Shown here in pieces: positions 26,524 to 35,509 of a stretch of DNA of 44,032 nt. Within the stretch, counting starts at the first letter, position 1. The number at the start of each line of letters is the position of its first letter. Below the pieces are notes generated by a model, which saw only the letters and a list, made by a program, of their open reading frames with translations, was not told where the DNA came from and searched no databases. Made by a program: the position numbers and the translations under genes. This stretch comes from Sphingopyxis sp. GTDB lineage: Bacteria; Pseudomonadota; Alphaproteobacteria; Sphingomonadales; Sphingomonadaceae. Location: positions 1 through 44,032 of the forward strand of contig JAGHZY010000002.1 in NCBI GenBank assembly GCA_017745175.1, in the 5' to 3' direction.

Positions 26524-27969
26524 ATGCTTGATCTAGAGACGATACTGATCGTCACCCTGGCAACTGCATGCCTTCAGGCGCTGGTCTGGATTTTCGCCTG
26601 GCGTGCCTGGCGTCACCTTTACGAACTCCAGTTTCTCGCCGCGGGTTTCGTCGCGATAGCAGCTGGAATATCGCTGATGCTCGTGCGCGGCGGCGATCCG
26701 GCGGAGGGTGCGATCATCATCCCCAACACGATCATCAAGGTCGGGCTCGTCCTGTTGGCCGAGGGGCTCGCGCGCTTTCTTGGCCAACCGCGCTATAGCT
26801 GGATCGGCGTTTCCTTGCTGATCGCCCATACCGCAGTCTGGAGCGCACTCGTCGCCGTGGATCCGGGCAATATAGCCGCGCGCATTCATGCCTCGACCGT
26901 GTTCACCGTGAGCATCATGTCGATGATGTGCCTCGGTCTCGTGCGCGACCGCGTGCAACCGGCAGCCCTGCGTTGGGCTACGATCGCGGTACTTGCACAA
27001 TATATGCTGGCGAGCATCGTTCAGAGCGTTCTGGAATTTGGCTTGCCCGCCGATTTTCAAAGCGCACCGGTCCTCGCTGACCGCAATGCCTGGTATCTTC
27101 TGCAGGGCACCTTGTTTCTGATTGCGCTTTTCGCATGCCTGCTTTTCATGGTGAGCTCGCGGTTGTCGTTGGACTTGCGCGAGAAGAATGACAGTCTTTC
27201 GCGCGAAGTGCAGGAACGGCGGCGGCTCGAAAGCGATTTGAGCACGAGCCTCGAGACCGAGCGCGCCTTGCGCGAAGAGCAGATTGACCTCATGCGGATC
27301 GTCAGCCACGAATTCCGTACGCCGCTTGCCATCATTCGCAATGCCGCAGAAATGGTTGGCCTTGTCGGCGACAAATCGCCCGAAGCGACGCGAGAACGGC
27401 TCGCGGGGATCGACGAGGCGCTTGATCGCCTGTTCTCCCTGATCGACCGTTTCATCGCCGACGATCGCGAGCGCATCTATCGACCCGAGCCAGTCCGGAT
27501 CGGATCGGTCATCGGGGAAGTGCAGAGGCATTTCGCAATGACGGGGTGTGGCAATCGTCTGGAGATCGTGGCTGAACCAGAGATATTTTTCCTCGCTGAT
27601 GTCGAGATGATGATCACGGTCCTGATCAATCTCGTGGACAATGCTCTTAAATATTCGCCGGACCATTGCCCGGTCCATATTGCCGTCCGGGAAGAGCGCG
27701 CCTGCCTCGTGATCGAGGTGCGCGATCGGGGAATGGGTATTCCCGAAGGGCAGCGGGCCAAAATCGGACGCCGCTTTTTCCGCGCCTCCAATGCGACGAC
27801 GATCGCGGGCACCGGCCTCGGAATTTATTCCGCCCGTCGGCTCCTCGCCTATCATGGCGCAACGGTGGATTTCGAGCCCCATGACGAAGGCGGCACCGCC
27901 GCGGTCGTGCGGATCCCGCTGCCCGCCGGCCGTAGGAGCCAGCCTTTCCATCAGAGCGTGACGGCGTGA
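26524..27969 (+). CDS. Membrane sensor histidine kinase
   Basis: A 481-residue kinase. Seven hydrophobic segments fill residues 1-225 (for example ILIVTLATACLQALVWIF and YLLQGTLFLIALFACLLF) with no large periplasmic domain, so the signal is probably sensed in the membrane. A coiled coil leads to the HisKA domain with phospho-accepting His in RIVSHEFRTPLAII, and an HATPase domain with NLVDNALKYSP, DRGMGIPEG and GTGLGIYSARRLL. The ATG at 26524 is chosen; a TTG at 26503 is possible and neither has a strong ribosome site. Its stop overlaps the regulator start by GTGA. Confidence 0.9.
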   Translation: MLDLETILIVTLATACLQALVWIFAWRAWRHLYELQFLAAGFVAIAAGISLMLVRGGDPAEGAIIIPNTIIKVGLVLLAEGLARFLGQPRYSWIGVSLLIAHTAVWSALVAVDPGNIAARIHASTVFTVSIMSMMCLGLVRDRVQPAALRWATIAVLAQYMLASIVQSVLEFGLPADFQSAPVLADRNAWYLLQGTLFLIALFACLLFMVSSRLSLDLREKNDSLSREVQERRRLESDLSTSLETERALREEQIDLMRIVSHEFRTPLAIIRNAAEMVGLVGDKSPEATRERLAGIDEALDRLFSLIDRFIADDRERIYRPEPVRIGSVIGEVQRHFAMTGCGNRLEIVAEPEIFFLADVEMMITVLINLVDNALKYSPDHCPVHIAVREERACLVIEVRDRGMGIPEGQRAKIGRRFFRASNATTIAGTGLGIYSARRLLAYHGATVDFEPHDEGGTAAVVRIPLPAGRRSQPFHQSVTA

Positions 27970-28658
27970 CCCATATTCTGATTGTCGAGGATGAACCGCG
28001 TCTGCGCCAGGATCTCGGCGACTTTCTGGCGTTGCGCGGTTTTGAAGTCACAGGCGTCGCCACTGCGCGAGACATGCGCGCGGCGCTCACGGAGGAGCCT
28101 CGACCTGCGATCATCATTCTTGACGTGGGATTGCCCGACGGCAACGGTTTCGATCTGGCGACAGAAATCCGCCAAAGTCACGATTGCGGCATCATCATGT
28201 TGACCGCCTTTGGCGACAGCGCCGATCGTGTTCGCGGTTTCGACAGCGGTGCCGACATCTATCTCGTCAAGCACAGCACATTGCGGGAGATCGAAGCCGC
28301 CATCCGCAGCCTGCTGCGGCGCACCGGAAATCGGCTGGTAGCGGAAAGCGGTAAGGGGCGCTGGATTCTGGATACCGCCAATTGGACCATGATCGCCCCG
28401 AACGGGCAGGCGCTCAAGCTGACGGCGACCGAGTTCGCGTTCCTGAACCTGTTGTGCGAACGTCAGGGAGGCGTTTGCGCGCGCGACGATATCGTGGCCG
28501 CGCTTGCCCGCCCCGGTGGACATTTCGACAATCGTCATCTCGACGCGGTCGTCAGCCGATTACGCCGCAAGTTCGAACGGGCCACAAATCTCCCGTCCGC
28601 GATCAAGGTCGTCTATGGCGTCGGTTATACGTTCACTGCGGATATTGCCATGGAGTGA
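27966..28658 (+). CDS. OmpR-family response regulator
   Basis: A 230-residue regulator. The receiver domain has the acidic pocket (VEDEPRL), the phospho-acceptor Asp in IIILDVGLPDGNGF and Thr/Lys switch residues (LTAFGD, YLVKHST; the usual Pro after Lys is absent). The winged-helix output domain spans residues 130-228 (LKLTATEFAFLNLLCER, HLDAVVSRLRRKFE, VYGVGYTF). GTG at 27966 overlaps the kinase stop by four bases, so kinase and regulator are coupled. The likely targets are the tandem repeats between this pair and the adhesin gene. Confidence 0.92.
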   Translation: MTHILIVEDEPRLRQDLGDFLALRGFEVTGVATARDMRAALTEEPRPAIIILDVGLPDGNGFDLATEIRQSHDCGIIMLTAFGDSADRVRGFDSGADIYLVKHSTLREIEAAIRSLLRRTGNRLVAESGKGRWILDTANWTMIAPNGQALKLTATEFAFLNLLCERQGGVCARDDIVAALARPGGHFDNRHLDAVVSRLRRKFERATNLPSAIKVVYGVGYTFTADIAME

Positions 28659-28765
28659 GTGCTGGCGGTGGCGGTAGACGATGTCTGACACTGCATTGGT
28701 TCAAATCTCCATTTGGCCGACTTTCGTTCGAGGCGCTGCGCCGCTGTTTCCGCCGAAAGAATGAA

Positions 28766-28794
28766 GCGTTACGGCTTTTCTGTCGCCGATTGTC
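28766..28794 (+). promoter_or_regulatory. ECF-type promoter of the sigma/FecR operon
   Basis: Block GCGTTACGGCTTT (28766-28778), 7 variable bases, then CCGATTGTC (28786-28794). The same two blocks with the same spacing precede the receptor gene at 30384. The promoter ends 48 bases before the sigma start codon. The rest of 28659-28842 shows no convincing gene. Confidence 0.75.
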
Positions 28795-28842
28795 TTCCCC
28801 CGGTAGAAGGGGCCTGGGCTTTACCGGAGAGTAAGCGCGCCG

Positions 28843-29415
28843 ATGGTGAGTGACGACATTCTCGAAAGCTGGTTCTGCAGCGAGGTGCTGCCGAACGAGG
28901 GGGCGCTTACCGGTTTCATCCGCAACAACTGGCGGGCCGCAGAAGATGTCGTCGACCTGCGCCACGACGTGTATGAATTGGCGATCGCCGGTGCGCGGCG
29001 GGGGCTGCCCGATGACGCCCGGGCATTCCTGTTCACGATCGCGCGGAACCATCTCATCAATCGCGCGAAACGGGCGCGCATCGTTTCCTTTGAATTGGTG
29101 GCAGACCTCGAAGCGGTGCAGCACGACGTGGATATGCTCACCGCCGAGCGGCATGTCCTGGCCCGCGATGCCCTGCGGCGCGCGCAGGAAGGGATTGATC
29201 GGCTGTCGCCGCGTGTTCGCCAGATCGTGCTGCTCCGCAAGGTCGAGGGACTGAACACCCGGGAAACCGCGGCGCGTCTTGGTATCGGCATCGATGCAGT
29301 CGAACGACAGCTTGCAATGGGAATGAAGGCGCTCGCCGATTTTATGCTCGGTGGTCCGGGCAAGATCATGAGGCAGAAATTTGTCCGCAAAGGGCGCCGG
29401 GAGACGGAGGTATGA
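28843..29415 (+). CDS. FecI-type ECF sigma factor
   Basis: A 190-residue sigma factor of the cell-surface signalling class. Region 2 includes GFIRNNWRAAEDVVDLRHDV and ARAFLFTIARNHLINRAKRA; region 4 includes DRLSPRVRQIVLLRKVEGLN followed by TRETAARLGIGIDAVERQLA. Activated when FecR transmits a signal from an occupied TonB receptor. Its likely target promoter is seen both upstream of itself and upstream of the receptor gene. It overlaps fecR by 4 bases (ATGA). The start could also be GTG at 28846. Confidence 0.9.
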   Translation: MVSDDILESWFCSEVLPNEGALTGFIRNNWRAAEDVVDLRHDVYELAIAGARRGLPDDARAFLFTIARNHLINRAKRARIVSFELVADLEAVQHDVDMLTAERHVLARDALRRAQEGIDRLSPRVRQIVLLRKVEGLNTRETAARLGIGIDAVERQLAMGMKALADFMLGGPGKIMRQKFVRKGRRETEV

Positions 29416-30383
29416 GCCGGGCAGAAAAGGCTGATGATGCGGCGGCCGGCTGGGTCATCCGGCGCGAGAACGGCGACTGGTCGGAGATCGATCAGGCTGC
29501 GTTCGATGCGTGGCTGTCCGCGTCGGACGGCAACAAGGCCGCCTATTGGCGCCTGAAACATAGCTGGAAGGAAGCCGACCGGATCGGTGCGCTGGGTATC
29601 GAGGCTGCTCCCGCCGGTCCGCGCCGGTCCCTGGCAAGATATTGGATTCCAGCGGTACTTGCGGCTTCGCTCGTTGCAGCGATCTGGATCGCTTCGGTCC
29701 CGTCCAATTGGGGCTCGTCTGCGCCAGAACCGGCTGTCGCGACTTATGAGGCGCGGGTCGGGGAGCGCAAAAATATCGCGCTTGCGGACGGCAGCCGTGT
29801 CGAACTCAACACGCACAGCGCGATCCGCGCGACCTCGACATCGGGCCGCCGCGAGGTCTGGCTCGACAATGGCGAGGCGTATTTCGAAGTGCGGCACGAT
29901 CCGCAGCGGCCTTTCGTCGTCCATGCCGGCGCGCGCACGGTCACCGTATTGGGCACGAAATTTTCGGTCCGGCGCGACGGCAAGGACGTGTCGGTATCGG
30001 TCGTCGAAGGACGCGTGCGGATCGACGAGCTTTCGGACGCCGATGACAGGCCCGCATCGACGACGACCATCACCGGCGGCATGTCGGCGATCAGCGACGG
30101 TCGCTCGACGCTCGTCACCCAGCGTTCGGACGAACGCGTCGAGAGTGCGCTTGCGTGGCGTGACGGCATGTTGAATTTTGATCAGACGACGCTTGCCGAT
30201 GCTGCGGCGGAGTTCAGCCGCTATCATCGCCGGCCGATTGTCGTCACCGACGAGGGTGCGGCCGGTATTCGTATCGGCGGAACCTTCCAGGCGTCGAATG
30301 TCGAGGCATTTGCGCGGCTGCTGCGCGACGCCTACGGGCTGCATGTCGAAATCGCTCCCGATGCGATAAAAATCTCCAGCTGA
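29412..30383 (+). CDS. FecR-type transmembrane anti-sigma factor
   Basis: A 323-residue FecR protein. The cytoplasmic part (AAGWVIRRENGDWSEIDQAA, FDAWLSASDGNKAAYWRL) is the DUF4880 domain that contacts the sigma factor; a transmembrane helix lies near residue 85 (WIPAVLAASLVAAIWIA); the periplasmic part has the FecR domain (ALADGSRVELNTHSAIR, VLGTKFSVRR) and a C-terminal STN-like segment (FDQTTLADAAAEFSRYH) that would meet the receptor's signalling domain. It overlaps the sigma gene and is followed at once by the second ECF promoter. Confidence 0.93.
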   Translation: MSRAEKADDAAAGWVIRRENGDWSEIDQAAFDAWLSASDGNKAAYWRLKHSWKEADRIGALGIEAAPAGPRRSLARYWIPAVLAASLVAAIWIASVPSNWGSSAPEPAVATYEARVGERKNIALADGSRVELNTHSAIRATSTSGRREVWLDNGEAYFEVRHDPQRPFVVHAGARTVTVLGTKFSVRRDGKDVSVSVVEGRVRIDELSDADDRPASTTTITGGMSAISDGRSTLVTQRSDERVESALAWRDGMLNFDQTTLADAAAEFSRYHRRPIVVTDEGAAGIRIGGTFQASNVEAFARLLRDAYGLHVEIAPDAIKISS

Positions 30384-30412
30384 GCGTTACGGCTTTGTGA
30401 CGCCCGACTGTC
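30384..30412 (+). promoter_or_regulatory. ECF-type promoter of the TonB receptor/peptidase genes
   Basis: GCGTTACGGCTTT (30384-30396), 7 variable bases, CCGACTGTC (30404-30412). It begins right after the fecR stop and ends 47 bases before the receptor start. Only one of 22 block positions differs from the copy at 28766. Confidence 0.75.
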
Positions 30413-30458
30413 CTACCTCTTGAGGGCGCGCGACCAGGCGGCCGAGCAGGGGGAAGCC

Positions 30459-33020
30459 ATGAAGAAATCCAGTTTGGCCGCGATGCTTGCGACGAGCATC
30501 TGCATCGTCGCGACGGCAACGCCTGCACATGCGCAAACCCGTAGCTATGATATCGCAGCCGGCGGTCTCAAGTCCGCGCTCGATGCCTATGGCCGCCAGT
30601 CGGGCCGACAGGTCATCTACAGGGCCGACGATGTTCGCGGTGCGCGTTCGGGTGGCGCGCGCGGGACGATGCATGCCGACGCAGCATTGGCGCAATTGCT
30701 CCGCGGAAGCGGATTTACCTATCGCGTCGACGCGTCCGGAGCGATTGCGATCATTCCGGGGGAAAGCGAAGCCGGAAGCGCCGCGGCCGATAGCGAGAGC
30801 GCCGAAATCATCGTCACCGGCACACGGATCCGCGGTGTTGATGTGCCGGCGCCCGCAGTCACGGTGGGGCGCGAGCAGATCCGCAACAGCGGCTATGCTT
30901 CGGTCGCCGATATCTTTGACGACCTGCCGCAGAACTCGCGCGAGATGTCGGCCGATGCCTCGATCGGGACGGGGGTTTCGGACCTTGCCCTGTCGAACGC
31001 GCAGGGTGCCGCCGGCATCAGCCTGCGCGGACTCGGGGCCGAATCGACGCTGGTTCTGCTCAACGGTCATCGCCGTGCGGGCAATGTCGACGGCCGCGTC
31101 GTCGACATTTCGGCGATCCCGCTCGCGATCGTCGATCGCGTCGAGATCGTGACCGGCGGCCGCTCGGCGATCTATGGTTCGGATGCCGTTGCCGGGGTGG
31201 TCAATCTGGTGACCCGGCAGGATTTCGAGGGGATGGAGTCCGAATTCCATCTCGGCAGCGCGGCGAAGGGTGGCGAGCGGATCGGTATCAGCCACACGGG
31301 CGGGTTCAAGTCCGAGCGGGGCGGGCTGGTCCTTGCCTATGATTTCCGGCGCGAACGGAATTTCGACATCGTGCGGGCCGGGCTCGGCGGTCCGTCGCCG
31401 TTCGACGTGTCGCTCCGCCGTTTCGATGCACGGCCCGACAGCAAGCGGCATTCGCTCTATGCCGCGGGGCATTATCGGGTTGCCGATGCGGTCGAAATCT
31501 ATGGCGACGCGCTCTACACGACCGATCTCAAGCGCGCGAAGCTCGACTACACCTCGCCCTTCTTTGATTTCACGCAGGATTCGAGAATTCGGAGCCGTCA
31601 ATATAGCGCGGTGCTCGGTGCCAAGGTCGATATGGGCGGCGGCTGGCGGCTCGATGTCTCGGGCAACCACGGCGCGGTGCGCAATCGCGAGGATGTCGAG
31701 GACAGTTTCGGAGGGCGGAAGCGCAAGACGTCGGCGCGGCTGAGCGAAGTGTCGGCGGTCGTCGACGGGCCGCTGTTCGCGATCGGTTCGCGTGAGGTGA
31801 AGGCGGCGTTCGGTGCAGAATATCGCAACGAAGCATTGAACAACCCGACGCTGAAAGCCGACCGCAATATCGTCTCTGCCTTCGGCGAGCTGATCGTTCC
31901 GTTCGATATCGGCACGGGAGAGGCCGAGTTTTCGCTTGCCGGTCGGTATGATCGATACAGCGATTTCGGCAGTACCTTCAATCCGCAGGCGGGCCTTGTG
32001 TGGAAACCGGTCGACGGTCTCGCGATCCGCGGCGCCTATTCGCGGGCCTTCCGCGCGCCGCCGCTGCTGTCGCTCTCGCTGTCGAACCAGGCATTTCTGC
32101 AATATGCACCCGATCCGAAGACCGGCGGTGTGACCCCGGTGCTGATCTGGCTCGGCGGCAATGCCGCGCTGCGGCCCGAACGCGCGACGACATGGAGCGC
32201 CGGATTCGACTATTCGCCACCTTCGGCCTCGTGGCTTACTGTTTCCGCTTCCTATTTCTCGATCGACTATCGCCACCGGATCGATCAGCCGATCGAGGAT
32301 ACGAGCAGCGTCCTGCTCAACGAGGCCTTCTTCGGCTCGCTGGTAAACCGGATGCCCGCAGACAGCGATGCCCGAAAGGTGGTCGAGAGCGCGCTCTCCG
32401 GCGACCTCGGCGCGTCGGCTTTCATCAACATGACCGATATCGACTTCGATCCGGCGACGCAGAATCTGCTCGATGTCGCGCCGGGGCTGGTCGTGTTCGA
32501 CAATCGCCGGGCCAACATCGGCTCGGACAAGGTCGACGGGATCGATGGCAAGGTCGACCTGCGCTTCGGATCGGGGACCGACAAATTCGCGGTCGGCGCG
32601 GACGGGACCTATTATTTGAACAGCAAGCGCAAGATCACCTCGCTCAGCCCGGTCGTCGACCGGCTCAACACCCCCGGGCAGCTGGTCGATTTCCGGCTTC
32701 GGGGGTCGGCGAGCTGGACGCACGGCGCCTTCGGACTTTTCGGGTATCTGAACTATGTCGATGGTTATCGCGACAGCTTCGCGTCGCCCGAGCGCAGGAT
32801 CGGTTCGCTGACGACGGTCGACCTGACCGCGCGCATCGATGGCGACCAGTTCGGCAATCCCGGCCCGCTGCGCGGCGTCAGCGTGACCTTCAGCATCGAC
32901 AATCTGTTCGACAAGAAGCCACCGCTGTTCGCGAGCAGCGACTTCGGTCTTGGTTACGATCCCGCCAATGCCAGCCCGCTCGGGCGTTATTTCGCGCTCC
33001 AGGTGACGAAGCGGTGGTGA
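30459..33020 (+). CDS. TonB-dependent outer membrane receptor with N-terminal signalling (STN) domain
   Basis: An 853-residue receptor. A signal peptide is cleaved after Ala25 (TPAHA|QT); an STN domain follows (SYDIAAGGLKSALDAYGRQS to residue 95), which would talk to FecR; a TonB box-like IIVTGTRI is near residue 105; then the plug (ISLRGLGAESTLVLLNGHR, AIYGSDAVAGVVNLVTR) and a barrel ending LGRYFALQVTKRW. The ligand is unknown, but the partner gene is an exported peptidase, so a peptide is likely. GGGGGA lies before the ATG at 30459; an earlier in-frame start at 30420 would spoil the signal peptide. Confidence 0.93.
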   Translation: MKKSSLAAMLATSICIVATATPAHAQTRSYDIAAGGLKSALDAYGRQSGRQVIYRADDVRGARSGGARGTMHADAALAQLLRGSGFTYRVDASGAIAIIPGESEAGSAAADSESAEIIVTGTRIRGVDVPAPAVTVGREQIRNSGYASVADIFDDLPQNSREMSADASIGTGVSDLALSNAQGAAGISLRGLGAESTLVLLNGHRRAGNVDGRVVDISAIPLAIVDRVEIVTGGRSAIYGSDAVAGVVNLVTRQDFEGMESEFHLGSAAKGGERIGISHTGGFKSERGGLVLAYDFRRERNFDIVRAGLGGPSPFDVSLRRFDARPDSKRHSLYAAGHYRVADAVEIYGDALYTTDLKRAKLDYTSPFFDFTQDSRIRSRQYSAVLGAKVDMGGGWRLDVSGNHGAVRNREDVEDSFGGRKRKTSARLSEVSAVVDGPLFAIGSREVKAAFGAEYRNEALNNPTLKADRNIVSAFGELIVPFDIGTGEAEFSLAGRYDRYSDFGSTFNPQAGLVWKPVDGLAIRGAYSRAFRAPPLLSLSLSNQAFLQYAPDPKTGGVTPVLIWLGGNAALRPERATTWSAGFDYSPPSASWLTVSASYFSIDYRHRIDQPIEDTSSVLLNEAFFGSLVNRMPADSDARKVVESALSGDLGASAFINMTDIDFDPATQNLLDVAPGLVVFDNRRANIGSDKVDGIDGKVDLRFGSGTDKFAVGADGTYYLNSKRKITSLSPVVDRLNTPGQLVDFRLRGSASWTHGAFGLFGYLNYVDGYRDSFASPERRIGSLTTVDLTARIDGDQFGNPGPLRGVSVTFSIDNLFDKKPPLFASSDFGLGYDPANASPLGRYFALQVTKRW

Positions 33021-35068
33021 TTGTCCGGCGGTTGGCGCGGTGTGCCGCGCTCGCTGCGGCGTGGCTTTTCATATTCTCGCCGCTTCCGTTGGAGGCGGCG
33101 GAGCGGCCACCGCTTTCGATGCAGGATGCAGTCGATTTCCAGCCGGCTTCGGCCAGCGACCTCGGCTGGTCGGCGCCGGGCCGGCTGATCGCGACCTGGC
33201 GCGAGCCGGGGGGAGAGGCGGAGATTGTCGAGTGGAATCTCGCCGCCGGCACTCGCCGCGTTATCGATAAGGCCGAGCGGGCAGTTTTCTCGCCCGACGG
33301 CCGCTGGATATTGCTGCTGCGGGCGGAGCGGTGGTGGCTCAAGAATGTGCGGACGGGCAAGGCAGCGCCAGTCGCATCATCGGCGGAGCGGGGCTTCGCC
33401 GCGTTTTCGCCGCCGATGTGGTCGCGCGACAGCAAGGCTTTTGCATTTCTGGAATCGGCCGACCCGCCGCCGGCCCCGAAGACTGTCCCCGTCAGCGAAG
33501 CGGATGGCGTGCGGTTCGTCGATGTCGGCGCCGTTGCCGACGGCCGTTTCGGCCCCGGCGGCACCGAAGAAGCGATGATGAGGTCGCGCGTAAGGATCGG
33601 CCGGGTTGATGCCCCGGCGATCGTGCGCGCCTTCGACATTGCAGAAGATGCCGCCTATCGCGGCGGGTGGGGGAAGGGCGGCGATTTTTATTTCATGCCG
33701 CTCGAAGGCCATTGGTACGGCCACCGGTCGCGCACGACGATCCGTGGGCTGAACCGGGAATCAGGCCGCTCCACCGATCTTTATGCGCAGCCGGGATTGA
33801 TGCAGTTCGGTGCGTTGCGCGTGTCGCCCAACGGAGGGTCGATCGCCTTCACCGCGGATGTCGACAACCGGCGCTGGGACGATTTCGATAGCCTCAGCCT
33901 GCTCGATATCCGGACGCGCAAGGTTCGCCGTCTGACGACCTCGCTCTATGTCAGCGATTTCGAATGGGCCCCGTCGGGCGACGGGCTATTCCTGACCGCG
34001 CGCGACGGCGCATTCAGCCAGATCTATCGCGTCGATCTTCAGGGGCGGGTCAGGCAAGTGTCGAAGGGCGATGAGCGCCGCTACGATCTCAGCGTCTCGC
34101 CCGACGGCAAATGGCTTGCCTATCTCGCCGAGGACGCCTCGGGGCGCCGTGATCTGCGCATCCGCGCGGTGGCATCCGGGGCCGAAAAGACGCTCGCAAC
34201 GCTTGCGGAGCCGGCGCGCGCTTTCGGGCTCGCGTCCGCCCGGCAGGTGCGCTGGAAGACGTCCGACGGGCTGATGCTGCACGGCCTGTTGTTCCTGCCG
34301 CCGGATTTCGATCCGACGCGCAAATATCCGTTGTTCGTCGATGTGCACGGCGGCGGACCCGCGGCGCGGCTCTATCTCTTCGGCGTGCTCGCCGACCGCG
34401 CGCGGCTCCCGCTCGAATGGCATGCCTGGGCGAACAGCGGTTATGTCGTTTTCGTTCCGAACTATCGCTCGTCGGGCGAATATGGCCCCCGCGTCGCTGC
34501 GGAGCGCTACGCTGCGCGCGACTGGGATACGCAGGGAATTCGTCAGGATGCGGCGGATGTCGAGTCCGGGGTGCGCTGGATGATGGGCGAGAGCTATATC
34601 GATCCTTCGCGCATCGCGATCCTTGGCCACAGCGCCGGCGGTGCGCGCGTCCAATATCTGTTGACGCGGACCAGCCTTTTTGCAGCGGCGATGCTGCACG
34701 ATCCGATCCCGTCGGGGGCGCTGGCGCAAAATCTGGCCATGATGACCGGCGACTATGCCGGCGCGCCGGCAAGTGTCGGGACGACGGGCGAACCGGTCGA
34801 CGAGAATCCGGGCGCCTATTCGGGGGGGTATCTCATCGATGGGGCCCGGGTGCGTACGCCCACGCTGATCATGGTCGGAAATCCCGACAAGGGGGCGATC
34901 GACCCTCGCTCGTCCGAATTCCTCTTCTCGCTGCTGAGGACGAACGGCGTGCCGTCCCGGATGGTCCGTTTCGTCGACGATGGGCATAACCCGGGCGGAA
35001 ATGCAGCGGCCATACGGCGCTATCGGGAAATGGAGAGATGGCTCGAGCGGCACATGCCGGTTCGCTGA
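33017..35068 (+). CDS. Exported S9-family (prolyl oligopeptidase-type) peptidase, candidate lasso-peptide isopeptidase
   Basis: A 683-residue protein. A signal peptide (MIVRRLARCAALAAAWLFIF, then LEAAERP) leads to a beta-propeller of about 350 residues (repeated VFSPDGRWI, VSPNGGSIAF, VSPDGKWLAYL) and a C-terminal hydrolase with Ser539 in GHSAGGARVQ, Asp624 in VGNPDKGAI and His657 in DDGHNPG. GTG at 33017 overlaps the receptor stop (GTGA), so receptor and peptidase are coupled. In astexin and sphingopyxin lasso-peptide clusters a periplasmic S9 isopeptidase sits beside FecI, FecR and a TonB receptor; this gene fits that place. No lasso biosynthesis genes are visible. A general peptide-degrading enzyme is the alternative. 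Confidence 0.85.
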   Translation: MIVRRLARCAALAAAWLFIFSPLPLEAAERPPLSMQDAVDFQPASASDLGWSAPGRLIATWREPGGEAEIVEWNLAAGTRRVIDKAERAVFSPDGRWILLLRAERWWLKNVRTGKAAPVASSAERGFAAFSPPMWSRDSKAFAFLESADPPPAPKTVPVSEADGVRFVDVGAVADGRFGPGGTEEAMMRSRVRIGRVDAPAIVRAFDIAEDAAYRGGWGKGGDFYFMPLEGHWYGHRSRTTIRGLNRESGRSTDLYAQPGLMQFGALRVSPNGGSIAFTADVDNRRWDDFDSLSLLDIRTRKVRRLTTSLYVSDFEWAPSGDGLFLTARDGAFSQIYRVDLQGRVRQVSKGDERRYDLSVSPDGKWLAYLAEDASGRRDLRIRAVASGAEKTLATLAEPARAFGLASARQVRWKTSDGLMLHGLLFLPPDFDPTRKYPLFVDVHGGGPAARLYLFGVLADRARLPLEWHAWANSGYVVFVPNYRSSGEYGPRVAAERYAARDWDTQGIRQDAADVESGVRWMMGESYIDPSRIAILGHSAGGARVQYLLTRTSLFAAAMLHDPIPSGALAQNLAMMTGDYAGAPASVGTTGEPVDENPGAYSGGYLIDGARVRTPTLIMVGNPDKGAIDPRSSEFLFSLLRTNGVPSRMVRFVDDGHNPGGNAAAIRRYREMERWLERHMPVR

Positions 35069-35091
35069 GCGTACCGGTGCAACCTCGTATG

Positions 35092-35123
35092 GCTGCTTTC
35101 GTTACATCGAGACTGAAAGCAGC
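35092..35123. repeat. Inverted repeat, 9-bp stem
   Basis: GCTGCTTTC (35092-35100) and GAAAGCAGC (35115-35123) around a 14-base loop, 24 bases after the peptidase stop. It could end the upstream transcript, though no T-run follows, or belong to a dispersed intergenic repeat. Confidence 0.5.
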
Positions 35124-35293
35124 TCGTCCGCTACCGGCCAGATGCGGACGAAGCTGCCAATCGTGCGGCGACTTGGTTCGGATATCGATGGATAAAGCGG
35201 AAATTCGCTATGCTGTACGGAACCGGCCCAGCGCGGCTGTACGTAAAGCGGTATGTGCCAAATTGCCTATACCAGGGCTGAAAACCGGGAGTT

Positions 35294-35322
35294 TGGTGCG
35301 GTAGTTGGTGACTCCAACTCCT
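35294..35322 (-). repeat. tRNA-Leu 3'-end-like segment, possible degenerate attachment site
   Basis: TGGTGCGGT (35294-35302) equals the end of tRNA-Leu(GAG) including its CCA (37954-37962, same orientation). After a 6-7 base gap GACTC-n-AACT recurs in both. Part of the copy folds as AGTTGG/CCAACT. Confidence 0.3.
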
Positions 35323-35404
35323 GACTGCCCCAAGTCCCTGAAAAATCCAGTAAAATCAATATTCATGGTGCGCGACGCAGTCCGGACAGCTTCGGTCTCG
35401 CTTG

Positions 35405-35439
35405 GATTTCCCTGATAAGTAGTGGTTTACAGGGAAATC
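35405..35439. repeat. Palindromic element, GATTTCCCTG stem
   Basis: GATTTCCCTG (35405-35414) and CAGGGAAATC (35430-35439) form a perfect 10-bp stem with a 15-base loop. The TTCCCTG core is shared with the elements at 35510 and 3999. Confidence 0.7.
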
Positions 35440-35509
35440 TTGCAATTCAGGCGAGTTTTGCGAGATTGTAGTCGGGTGAGATACGCAGATTTCTGCGCTT
35501 CTCGAGCGG

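Noticed and set aside
28681..28764. 27-codon ORF before the ECF promoter, considered as a lasso-peptide precursor
   Set aside because: No leader signature or ribosome site, and no ring-forming Gly/Ala with a suitably placed Asp/Glu; no lasso B or C genes nearby.
30387..32723. Open minus-strand frame of 778 codons
   Set aside because: Antisense shadow of the TonB receptor gene.
32000..33016. N-terminal extension of the S9 peptidase frame
   Set aside because: Overlaps the receptor gene in another frame; the peptidase signal peptide and GTGA overlap set the start at 33017.
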